Source: Oncomelania hupensis (lineage: Eukaryota > Mollusca > Gastropoda > Littorinimorpha > Pomatiopsidae). From it: DNA of 64,000 nt. The stretch spans positions 76,107,072 through 76,171,071 of the forward strand of contig CM072515.1 in the NCBI GenBank assembly GCA_036898135.1, written 5' to 3'. The notes beneath the pieces are model-generated. The model saw only the letters and a list, made by a program, of their open reading frames with translations, did no database searches and had not been told where the DNA came from. A program made the position numbers and the translations under genes. Shown piece after piece: positions 56,501 to 64,000 of the stretch (the stretch's first letter is position 1; each line of letters opens with the position of its first letter).

Positions 56501-57386
56501 TCTACTCTGCTGTTATGAACTTACCAACTTGAAGGGAAAAAAAAGCGGCTATAAAATGATGGCAATAAACAATGTCGATGATGATAATAACCTTATTCAC
56601 TTTTATACGGCCTACAGGGAGCCATCCCGCAGTATGTCTGAGGCATAAAAGCAGAACAACTAGCAGAAACAAAGGGACAGGAAAGAGCTTGGTGTAAGAA
56701 CAGAGTTAGGGGGCACTATTACACACTATTGGTGGAAGGGTAAAAAGGTAAATTACACACCATTGGTGGTGTCTCCAAACTCATGAATGTGGAATCCATG
56801 AAAGCCTGGGGTCAGTCCAGTCACTTCTCCTGTTACCTGTGTTGGCTTGCTCCCATCTGCCTGAAATGCACAGTAATCATTATAGTAGTACTCCATTACA
56901 ATTAGTAACCACCTACATGTGTCAAAACAACAACAAACTATAGTTTGATAGTTACTTCACTTTTAGTTACAGGTCTACTATATAATTCTTCTTCTTCTTC
57001 TTCTTCTTCTTCTTCTTCTTCATAGTACTACTACTAGTAGTAGCATATATATGTTGAAGATGCAGCAATGGCCAGCGCACCCCAGCTAATGCCGGCTTCA
57101 TGGTCAACTTACTACAGTAACTAAGAATGTCCCGAACTCTACTTTCCCGTGCACATGCACAGTCACTGCAATTAACATTTATAATACTGCGACTCCGACA
57201 GTCCGAAGGTTTCTAGGCGAAGCATGACACGCCACTATTTTTCTCATTCATACCGTTCGCATGACAAACACCATGCAACACAGTCAAAACCAATGTAGAA
57301 TAATAATTTACCTGCGTAAAGGTTAGGGTCCCATTAACAGAATCGTCCTTCGACTTCAAAACACACACTGCCTTTGCACAAGACAT
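48806..57386 (-). CDS. SOD1: Cu/Zn superoxide dismutase, 5 exons, 156 aa
   Basis: Exons on the minus strand: 57386-57312, 56860-56761, 55138-55069, 49221-49104, 48913-48806. All GT-AG, 471 nt in frame. The enzyme converts superoxide to oxygen and hydrogen peroxide in the cytosol. Ligands at expected positions (human number + 3): Cu His49, His51, His66, His123; Zn His66, His74, His83, Asp86; disulfide Cys60-Cys149; active-site Arg146. Signature blocks: [12 protein letters not shown] and [12 protein letters not shown]. There is no signal peptide (start [10 protein letters not shown]), so it is the intracellular form. The length matches the family (about 153). Intron 3 (5.8 kb) holds the minisatellite, two LINE fragments and a hAT-like element; intron 2 holds another hAT-like element. 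Confidence 0.96.
48945..49030 (+). mobile_element. SINE fragment in SOD intron 4
   Basis: GATGAGAGTATAAACAGAGG and CGCATACATT..AAAGATCCT blocks match the SINE at 6421-6725 (GATGAGAGTATAAACCGAGG). It lies between SOD exons 4 and 5. Confidence 0.65.
49540..51325. repeat. 34-bp minisatellite in SOD intron 3 (about 53 copies)
   Basis: The unit is GTGTACTCCACTGACTTGGG + TGGTGTCTAACATA, 34 bp, with a 32-bp variant (GTGTACCACTG) common in the left half. The right end (from about 50850) is dominated by CATGG and CAGACCTGG variants. There are no spacers, so it is not a CRISPR array. Confidence 0.97.
51340..51912 (+). mobile_element. LINE C-terminal fragment with zinc-knuckle motif
   Basis: The ORF 51412-51762 (116 aa) reads [15 protein letters not shown], then [19 protein letters not shown]. 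This C-x-C-(x)-H-x-C arrangement is found at the C-terminus of RNase H-bearing LINEs (I/jockey-like). It ends in TTGAT-type repeats (51895-51912), the probable 3' tail. The RT is missing, so it is 5'-truncated. Confidence 0.75.
51905..53244 (-). mobile_element. RTE-like element RT fragment, split by a retroposon
   Basis: The minus strand matches the RT part of 60795-63590: [18 protein letters not shown] at 52920-52982 and the following RT at 51905-52295, with the linker to 53244. A 605-bp retroposon (52296-52900) interrupts it. It abuts a hAT-like element at 53245. Confidence 0.85.
52296..52900 (+). mobile_element. TATA-retroposon family, best-delimited copy (605 bp)
   Basis: It splits the RTE-like RT and is flanked by a perfect 11-bp duplication GCTTCTCCTCC (52285-52295, 52901-52911). 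It starts CGTGGGGGTGCCGGGG, has TATAAATAGTATCCCC about 20 bp in, and ends CTAAAGCAATAACC with ATGTAATGTAAT. The variable-length duplication plus a short-repeat tail indicates target-primed insertion using a LINE's machinery. No ORF of its own. Confidence 0.92.
53245..54385 (-). mobile_element. hAT-like non-autonomous element, 6-bp TSD
   Basis: Ends CAGACCTGCCTAC and GTAGGCAAGTCTG are inverted with one mismatch. Flanks are TTTTTC on both sides (53239-53244, 54386-54391). The terminus is shared with 9478-10857. An internal direct duplication of about 270 bp (53470-53730 against 53747-53990) includes GTAGATAAACTGTCTGAATT and ATTCAGATGYAAAAG. AAATCGTA motifs repeat near the right end. Confidence 0.9.
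53496..53541. repeat. (ATT)n microsatellite
   Basis: Fifteen or so ATT units within the duplicated part of the hAT-like element; the second copy of the duplication has only three. Confidence 0.9.
54715..54860. repeat. Inverted pair of SINE-type 3' ends forming a hairpin
   Basis: AATAGTATTTATGTAGCGCA near 54738 is mirrored by TGCGCTACATAAATACTATT near 54817. Each arm ends in AAT/ATT repeats, and the arms are about 45 bp around a 45-bp loop. GCGCTACATAAATA plus ATT repeats is the 3' end of several invertebrate SINEs. Confidence 0.8.
55534..56408. mobile_element. hAT-like non-autonomous element, 6-bp TSD
   Basis: Ends CATACCTGTCAA and TTGACAGGTATG are perfect 12-bp inverted repeats. Flanks are AATATT on both sides (55528-55533, 56409-56414). 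CGTAGC motifs repeat inside the right end (at least four) and TGTAGCA inside the left. The AT-rich interior gives a spurious 131-aa frame. It lies in SOD intron 2. Confidence 0.9.
56415..56760. other. SOD intron 2 right part, nothing recognised
   Basis: Unique-looking sequence up to exon 2. Confidence 0.4.
56986..57021. repeat. (TTC)n microsatellite
   Basis: Twelve TTC units in SOD intron 1. Confidence 0.95.
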
Positions 57387-57500
57387 GATTGTGAAACAAT
57401 TTGCGGCCTTGGAAACTGCAGCAGTCAACTATCACCCTTCTACAAGTTCTAGTAGGCCAATGACGCGAGTACCGACTAAGTGAGGGCCGTGTGCAGAAAG
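57387..57500 (-). promoter_or_regulatory. Probable SOD promoter with CCAAT box and CRE-like site
   Basis: CCAAT at 57457-57461 runs directly into TGACGCG, a CRE-like half site, about 75 bp before the ATG. No TATA box is obvious. Function inferred from position. Confidence 0.35.
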
Positions 57501-58040
57501 TCACAAGAACATGCACTCTAGCATAGCCTAGGTCTAATTCTTATAAGGTGAAAGTTATCTCCTTTTATTTGACTGCTCCAACAATGCCAGCGTTTCACGT
57601 AGGCCTACAAGAGGTATTGTATTTTATAGTACATGTATCAGTGTTCTTTTTATGGTTCCTGTTTAACAGAGTAAAGTAGTGCATACTGGATTTTAAAATT
57701 TATTTTTATGTTTTGTGTGCGTGTTGGACGCCCAACACTACGGCAACAGTGGAAACACCGGAATCATTGATCGTGTTAAAAGGAAAAGTTCTTCATGAAT
57801 TTAATTCTTTCAATGCCAAAGGCAAAGGAGAATTGCACCGAGTTGAAACCACTTGCCAGGCAAATTAAACCATGAACAATATTAGAAACAACGGGGTTAC
57901 ACGGATACATTTCTGAAAGGTAATTACATTTTCTACACAAATATGCTATTCATTTGGAAAAAGGGAAAAAAATGTTACTACTAGTACTAGTTTAACAATT
58001 TTATTTATTTATTTATTTTTAGTCCAAATATAAGAGATAG
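57501..58040. other. Spacer between the SOD 5' end and an RTE fragment
   Basis: No gene or paired repeat seen. Confidence 0.4.
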
Positions 58041-58044
58041 TGAG

Positions 58045-58505
58045 CTGCGCTCCCTTGTTATCTCCATCTTCCTATATGCTTGCGAAACATGGACAGCAGA
58101 CCTATAACGAAGAATACAAAGCATAGAGATGGGGTACTACAGAAGACTTCTGGGCATTTCCTATACCCAGGGCATCACCAACGACAAAGTCCGACAAACC
58201 CTCACACAGGCCTTTGGACAACGCGATGACATGCTCACAGTGGTGAAGAAACGGAAACTCCGATGGTATGGCCACGTCACCAGAGCATCAGGCTGTGCAA
58301 AGATCATCCTGCAAGGCACGGTGAAAGGAGGTAGAAGAAGAGGGAGACAGAAAATGAGTTGGGAGAACAACATATCTCTCGAATGAACTGGCTTGACACT
58401 GAGCGAAGCCATGAGGGTTGCTGTGGAAAGAAAAAGATGGAGTGCTCTGGTTAAACGATCATCTGTGGTGCCCCAACGACTTTTGAGTTACGGGATAGGA
58501 TAGGA
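58045..58505 (+). mobile_element. RTE-like element, 3' end fragment with GGATA tail
   Basis: The + reading gives GYYRRLLGISYTQGITNDKV, then LRWYGHVTRASG and KGGRRRGRQKMSW: the conserved C-terminal tail of these elements (WYGHVxR block). It ends GAGTTACGGGATAGGATAGG at 58490-58505, as does the reverse copy at 2095-2605. A TGA at 58384-58386 breaks the frame. Confidence 0.88.
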
Positions 58506-59095
58506 AAAAGAGAGAGGGAGGCAATCACATCTTATTTATTGTATGTTTGATGTATGGGTGAGCGGTACAGCATCCTTTTCATCTATGTCCCTGTTTGGCG
58601 CATAGATCAGCTTTGCGGGCATGTGGGTGGGATAGGCTGCTCCAGTCAACTATAAAGTATAATTAAGCATATTATAAGATTTACTTTCCCTTGCTGTTTC
58701 ACCTTCTGGGATATATTTGGTTGTGCTCTAACCATAAATATGCTTGTTTTTGAAAGCTGGCACAAGAGAATGTTAATGTTATACATGATAGAGAATAGCA
58801 TTTTTTCCTTTCCTTAGATTTTAGAATAATGTGGTGAAACTGGCTCAACCTGATAATGGCTCTACGCTGGGGATGGACCCTTTCCTCCCTACAGAGCTAG
58901 TAATGGCAAGGATGGACTCACAGGGAACAACCAATCAGTGCATCGCATGAGTCTGATGCTAAGCTGTATGGTCAGTAGCTTTTGCTATCGAGTTTCTATG
59001 GCCTGTTGTCACTATGCTTACATGTGAGTAACAATGGAACCTATTATACTGACCCAGTGTGCACTATCATAACCACTCTTAAGCAGTGAAGAATT
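58506..59095. other. Upstream region of the MANEA exon
   Basis: A possible 3' splice site TTTCCTTAG at about 58818 suggests a 5' UTR exon joined to the coding exon. No promoter motif assigned. Confidence 0.35.
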
Positions 59096-59708
59096 ATGGC
59101 CAGAGGATTCTCCAGTCGCCCAGTGAGTGTCCAACGTTACCTGTGTTTCCTAGTGCTGGTTTTTATTGCATCAGCTGCCAGCATCGTTATATACATCATA
59201 TCGGAAAGACAGTTCAATGTGGACAAGGGACAGTATGCAGCATTAAGAGAATCTTCCTTTTTGCATAAACTGAAACAAGCTGCTTTGTTAAGCAATATCA
59301 GCTCAGACAAACCAGTTGTTCAAGCAGGATTGAAACGTGGAGTGTTGGCAGTGATCTCTAATAAAAACAACAATAGTAGTATTTTCCAGGCAGCCGAAAG
59401 AAACATGGAGGAGGACGTAAATTACAGCGCTGCTGCACCCTCAAATTCCAACGAGACTTTAAACTACCATGTGCACCTGTTCTACTACCCTTGGTATGGC
59501 ATCCCTGAAACAGACGGACAGTACTTGCACTGGAACCATCGTTACCTACCACACTGGCGGAAAGAAGAAGCACAAAAATGGGCGGGTGGATCCCACAAGC
59601 CTCCTGATGACATTGGCGCCAACTTCTACCCTCAGTTGGGACCGTACAGCTCTGCCGACCCGCAGGTTGTGGACAAGCACATGGCGTATGTCCGATCAAC
59701 AGGGGCTG
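59096..59708 (+). CDS. MANEA: Glycoprotein endo-alpha-1,2-mannosidase, first coding exon (partial gene)
   Basis: ATG at 59096 follows an in-frame TGA nine bases upstream, and the exon ends at the donor GGCTG|GTAAGT (59708, phase 1). The 204 codons give a type II membrane layout: short cytosolic N-terminus, one hydrophobic helix (about 11-35), a variable stem with potential N-glycosylation sites (NISS, NNSS, NYSA), then the start of the GH99 domain at about residue 126: LFYYPWYG, LHWNHRYLPHW, PPDDIGANFYPQLGPYSS. Known role: a Golgi enzyme that trims glucosylated mannose from N-glycans. The catalytic residues lie in later exons outside the window. The next exon is not found before 64000. Confidence 0.93.
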
Positions 59709-60009
59709 GTAAGTAGAAACAATGCAATACAATACAATATAATGCAAATACAACTCAAAGCAACACAACTAAAAAAACACAAGCTTTTTGTCCGACAACA
59801 AACAACAGAAATTTGCCTTCACGTTTTCTTGTAGAAAAATCCTTTTTGTTATTTGTGTGCTGGAAGAAAGCTTGTGTGCATTTTTCACAAATTTGTTAAA
59901 GTTAACCAAGCAGGAGGGGCTGGGAGAAAGGGGAATAATTGGATTACCTGGACAGGCAGCAATGTTAGCCAGGATTTCTCAAATGTTATAATGTGGGTTT
60001 TTATAGGTT

Positions 60010-60790
60010 TTTTTTTTTTATAAATATGTGTCCCATTCTCGAGGTTGCTCCGGACACAGTTTCCTGAGTATGGTTTTTAGCGTGCCGTTTTGTCTCGCAA
60101 ACCTGCCCATTACACTGCGCGTTTGACACAACTGCTTGATGGCTAATAGCTGGCTGACTTCTTTCATGATTTACCCGGTGAATTGCGCTCCCCCCGTCCG
60201 ACAAAATCTCTGAGGGAACCCCAACCCGAGACCAAAGGCAGGAAATCGTTACATTCTTATGATCGTGGACTATGCGCAAGACCATTGAGTTACCAAGGTT
60301 GCTGAAACTCTTATTGGTGACCAAGGACAGCTTCTGCAACCTTGGTAGCCTTAATGGTTTTAAGCAGAACTGCCTTCGAATATCGGGTTGCATAGTCCAT
60401 GATCGTGAGAATGTAACGATTTCCTGCCGTTGAAACTGAGGCAATAGGGCCCACAATGTCTGAAAAGGCGTATCAGTAAGAGGCATCTTTCCCAAAGGAA
60501 CCTTTTGGTGCTTTGGGGAAACCTTTGGAGATTGATCGCACGAAGAAACAGACCTTCGGATTTCCCCACACATACCTGACCAGAAAAACTGCCAACTCCA
60601 AATCTGATCCCTGGTTCATTTGTTGCTGTGATGTCTCGCCATAGGCGAATCATGCGCCAATCTCATGACAGCATTCCTCAGTTTGGAAGGAACCACCACC
60701 AGGCTGTATGCAGACTCTCCCATTCGATGCAGCACTCCTCGTTTCCACCTGAAACCAACAGTGCCAGAACGTCCCGCAGTTCGCACATTA
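60010..60790 (-). pseudogene. Gypsy-type integrase remnant with inverted duplication
   Basis: Minus-strand pieces in shifting frames give an H2C2-type region (LRNAVMRLAHDSPMA), then KVPLGKMPLTDTPF, the core (NRYILTIMDYATRYSK-like), VGVPSEILSDGGS, and ARQNGTLKTILRKLCPEQPR. This is the order of a Ty3/Gypsy integrase. An inverted copy of the core (60238-60325, + sense) interrupts it. No LTRs or RT were seen nearby. It lies in the intron after the MANEA exon. Confidence 0.8.
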
Positions 60791-60794
60791 TGTA

Positions 60795-61928
60795 GTGAAT
60801 AATGCCCTGTGGGTTCGGGTGCCCAAGACACACTGCATGATGAATAAAACCATTTACTCCATACCAGATCGGTCGTCACCCGGGCCAACAAGGACCGCGC
60901 CTTCTGTTGGCCACCAGGACGGAGGCGCTAAGTGTGCTACTGATGGACAACTTAGCAAGATCCGCACCAGAAATAACATCATCATAGGAACCTGGAATGT
61001 CAGGACCCTAAATGCGGAGGGAAAATTAGAAGAACTGGCCCACGAGATGGACCACTATCGATGGAATGTTTTAGGGATCAGTGAACTGCGCTGGAAAGGC
61101 ATAGGTGAAACAACGACCGACAAAGGTCACAAGCTTTATTTCAGCGGTAGAGATGACAGGCACGAACACGGCGTTGGATTCTTGGTCCACAAGAACATTC
61201 TAGCCACTGTCATGGGTTGCCGCCCAGTCTCCAGTAGACTCATTATCATCCATCTGAGAGCAGCCCCTTTCAACATCACCATCATCCAGGCCTATGCCCC
61301 AACATCAGACTATGACAACAGCGAAGTGGAGGATTTTTATGAAAATCTACAGGCTGTCCTTTACCAAATGCCGAAGAAGGACATAGTCATAGTGGAAGGT
61401 GACTGGAATGCCAAGGTTGGCCAAGATGCGCACCACAACTGGAGAGACACATGTGGACCCCACTGCAACAACGAGACAAATGACAGGGGTCTGAGACTGT
61501 TGGGGTTTGCCAGATACAATAATCTGATACTGGCAAACACGCTTGGTCTCCACAAAAAATCCAGACAATGGACATGGCACAGTCCAGGCAGGGAGCATCA
61601 CAACCAGATTGACTACATCATGGTCAAGAAACGCTTCAGATCAAGCATCAACATTAGCAGGACACACACTTTTCCAGGAGCAGACATCGGAAGTGACCAC
61701 GATCTCGTGACGATGTCTTTCCGGCTTCACTTGAAGAGAGTAAACACATCAAAGTGCACTAGGCTGAAGTTCGACCTGGACAACCTGCAAGACCCGGAGG
61801 TGGGAAAAATATTTCAGGCCACAATTGGAGGGAAATTTGCACAACTGCTCATTTTGGGAGCTGGTGAAGTAGATGTCAACACCATGACCACCACCTTCAA
61901 CTTAGCTGTGACAGATGCCGTCACGTAG
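60795..61928 (+). pseudogene. Leader and APE endonuclease of RTE-like element, 377-aa open frame
   Basis: The best-preserved endonuclease of this family in the window, open from the leader (HCMMNKTIYSIPDRSSPG) through the SDHDLV motif to a TAG where related copies read on into the RT linker. It corrects the frame breaks of the 831-1930 copy. Confidence 0.85.
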
Positions 61929-63590
61929 ATCCTTGGAAAGCACCGGCCAAAGAAGAAACTTTGGATCAAACCTGAACTTTTGGACCTGTGTGACAAACAA
62001 AGAGAGATGAAAAAGAAAAAGAACACCTCACAGGGAGCTGATGGCTACCGAAAAATCAACAATGACATCCGAAAAGGCATGCGCACAGCAAAGGAGAACT
62101 GGATAGAAGATCAATGCTAGGAAATAGAGAACAGTCTGAATAAGAACAACAGCAAGAAGGCCTACCAGACTGTGAAGCGGCTGACAAGTGTTAAACAGCC
62201 CAAGGTCTCCACGATCCAAAGCAAGTCTGACATATGCCTTACAGAAGAACAAGAAGTCTTGGACAGATGGACAGAGTACTGATTATTACCACACACCAAA
62301 CGGAGACCCATCAGTTCTAGCATGTCCAGAGTACAGAGAAGAAGATGAAATCCTCCCAATTCTCTGAGAAGAAGTTGAGGCAGCAGTGCAATCGCTGAAG
62401 AAGGGGAAGTCAGCGGGAGTGGACAACATACCCGCAGAACTGCTTCAAGCAGGAGGAGAAGCGATGATTGACGCCCTCACCATTATCTGTAACAAGATCT
62501 GGCAGAGTAGGGAGTGGCCTACACCATGGACCCAGTCGCTTGTCATCACTCTTCCCAAAAAAGGTAATCTTCAGGAATGTGAAAACTACCACACCATCAG
62601 CCTCATCAGCCATCCCAGCAAGGTCCTCCTAAAAATAATACTCAACAGGTTGAAACCCCAAGCTGAACAAATCATAGCTGAAGAGCAAGCAGGATTCAGG
62701 GCAGGCCGGGCGAAGTACCACTGAACAGATTTTCAACCTCAGAATAATCTGCGAGAAATACTTACAGCACCAACAACATCTATATAATGTGTTCGTAGAC
62801 TTCAAAAAGGCGTTTGACCGAGTGTGGCATGCAGCTCTATGGGCAACCATGAGAGTGTACAACATCAGCCCTAAAATTATTGAAGTCATCAAAAGCCTGT
62901 ATGACAAGGCTACCAATGCAATCCTCCACAACAGCGCCATCGGAAACTGGTTCAGAACAACAATCGGTGTGCGTCAGGGATGCCTACTCTCTCCAACACT
63001 CAACATCTTTCTAGAGCGCATCATGTCAGATGCCCTTGCAGATCATGAAGGCACAGTCAGCATAGGGGGAAGAGCAATCTCCAACCTTCGTTTTGCGGAT
63101 GACATTGATGGATTGGCTGGAGAGGAACAAGAACTTGAACAGCTGGTACAGAGGCTTGACACCACCTCCAGAGCTTATGGAATGGAAATAAGTGCAAAGA
63201 AGACCAAAATGAGGACCAACAACACCAATGGCATCAACACGGACATCAAAGTCAAAGGCCGATCCCTCAACACAGTGCATACAGTAGCTTCAAATATTTG
63301 GGAGCCATTGTATCAGACAATGGGTCCTGACAGGAAGTCCTTTCCAGGATCGCACAAACAACTGCTGCCATGGCAAGGTTGAAGCCAATTTGGAAAGACA
63401 GAACCATCAGTCTACATTCCAAGGTAAGGCTGCTGCGCTCCCTTGTCATCTTTATCTTCCTATATGCTTGCGAAACATGGACCCACACAGCAGATCTCCA
63501 ACAAAGAATACAAAGCATGGAGATTAGGTGCTACAGAAGACTTCCGGTCATTTCCTATACCCAGCACACCACCAACGTCGAAGTCCGACA
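60795..63590 (+). mobile_element. RTE-like non-LTR element, near full-length, mutated
   Basis: Endonuclease and RT are co-linear: GTWNVRTLN, ISELRWKG, VEGDWNAKVG and SDHDLV (endonuclease); AGVDNIPAELL, EEQAGFRAGR, FVDFKKAFDRV, VRQGCLLSP and FADDIDGLAG (RT). Stops at 61928, 62119, 62281 and 62368 and frameshifts near 62720 and 63280 kill it. The 3' end (WYGHV block and GGATA tail) is missing: the copy breaks off at about 63590. Clade is called RTE-like from the leader and endonuclease style; a formal tree is needed to settle it. Confidence 0.9.
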
Positions 63591-63670
63591 CTGCCGCCCA
63601 GTCGAAGGAGTCCTACGAAAAAAAGATGAAGTTTGAAGGATGTATGGAGTATTGGTTTGGAATCTCCAAT
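62386..63670 (+). pseudogene. Reverse transcriptase of RTE-like element, three frame segments
   Basis: Segments 62386-62724, 62789-63270 and 63280-63590 together cover RT fingers, palm (FADD) and the ACETWTHTADLQQRIQSMEI tail. Frameshifts near 62720 and 63280 separate them. Confidence 0.85.
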
Positions 63671-64000
63671 GAGTGATGGCCGCCTCAGCCTTCGAACAAC
63701 CTGACCAGTCTCATTCTCAGAGTTGGCAAGACACGCGGAAGTCCACTCGGACATGAAGCGGATAGCGCACCCATTGGTTTGACCGCCTCCTGGAACAGGA
63801 CTGCCACCTCTGCTCAGCTCGCTTCCACCGAGCGCTCAGGTTAACTGTTGATAGTAAACCGGGTTGCTGGCTACTAGGGCCACAACAATCCATACAAGTC
63901 ACTGCCAACGACCTGCATAAAATGCCTGCCGACAATGTAGTCCTGCTCACCACCAAAAGCAGAAGGCGAATAGTCAGCCAGGGAGAACAAATGTCGTGTC
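63591..64000. other. Unclassified sequence at window edge
   Basis: GC-richer than the intron average. A + frame reads THWFDRLLEQDCHLCSARF among stops, possibly another retroelement piece, but no family was recognised. Confidence 0.3.

Noticed and set aside
59358..59768. Minus-strand frame opposite the MANEA exon
   Set aside because: Antisense shadow; the + strand has the GH99 motifs, TM helix and donor site.

Overview
The window is nuclear DNA from an intron-rich animal, most likely a lophotrochozoan and probably a mollusc. That placement is inference from the mix of genes and repeats; no single marker fixes the species. Three host genes can be read. (1) On the + strand, 5911-42464, is a complete SCAF4/SCAF8-type gene (SR-related factor binding the RNA polymerase II CTD). 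I reconstruct 16 coding exons that splice in frame to 1230 residues: a CTD-interacting domain, a Gln-rich linker, an RS region, an RRM and a Met/Pro/Gly-rich tail. (2) On the - strand, 57386-48806, is a complete five-exon Cu/Zn superoxide dismutase gene (156 residues, all metal ligands present). It converges on the SCAF gene. (3) On the + strand from 59096 is the first coding exon of a glycoprotein endo-alpha-1,2-mannosidase (MANEA, GH99). The rest of that gene lies beyond the window.

Most of the rest is mobile DNA. The left edge (1-2605) holds - strand pieces of an APE-type, RTE-like non-LTR element. The same family recurs at 51905-53244, 58045-58505 and 60795-63590, and its 3' end carries a GGATA-type repeat tail. 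A CR1/jockey-like LINE lies at 3760-5215. Introns 1 and 2 of the SCAF gene (5941-16943) are a nest of DNA transposons. A hAT-like element at 6936-9161 holds a retroposon (7582-8560), which itself holds a second hAT-like element (7867-8283). Seven hAT-like elements are delimited here by terminal inverted repeats; six have 6-bp target duplications (one with a single mismatch) and one has a 5-bp duplication. A piggyBac-like TTAA element lies in intron 7.

Intron 12 (26178-37364) holds a 30-bp minisatellite and a very young BEL/Pao-type LTR element. Its two 2054-bp LTRs look identical, its target duplication is AGAGT, and its one 1042-residue Gag ORF has no pol gene. Intron 3 of the SOD gene holds a 34-bp minisatellite, two LINE fragments, a nested retroposon and a hAT-like element. 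The intron after the MANEA exon holds a broken Gypsy integrase with an inverted duplication, followed by a near full-length but mutated RTE-like copy.

The candidates for something undescribed are the 6-bp-duplication hAT-like group with shared subterminal motifs, the gag-only BEL element, a roughly 0.6-kb TATA-bearing retroposon with a TGTAA tail, and a small two-exon ORF inside a 2.6-kb inverted-repeat element. Exon limits come from reading splice sites and reading frames by eye. No database search was run.
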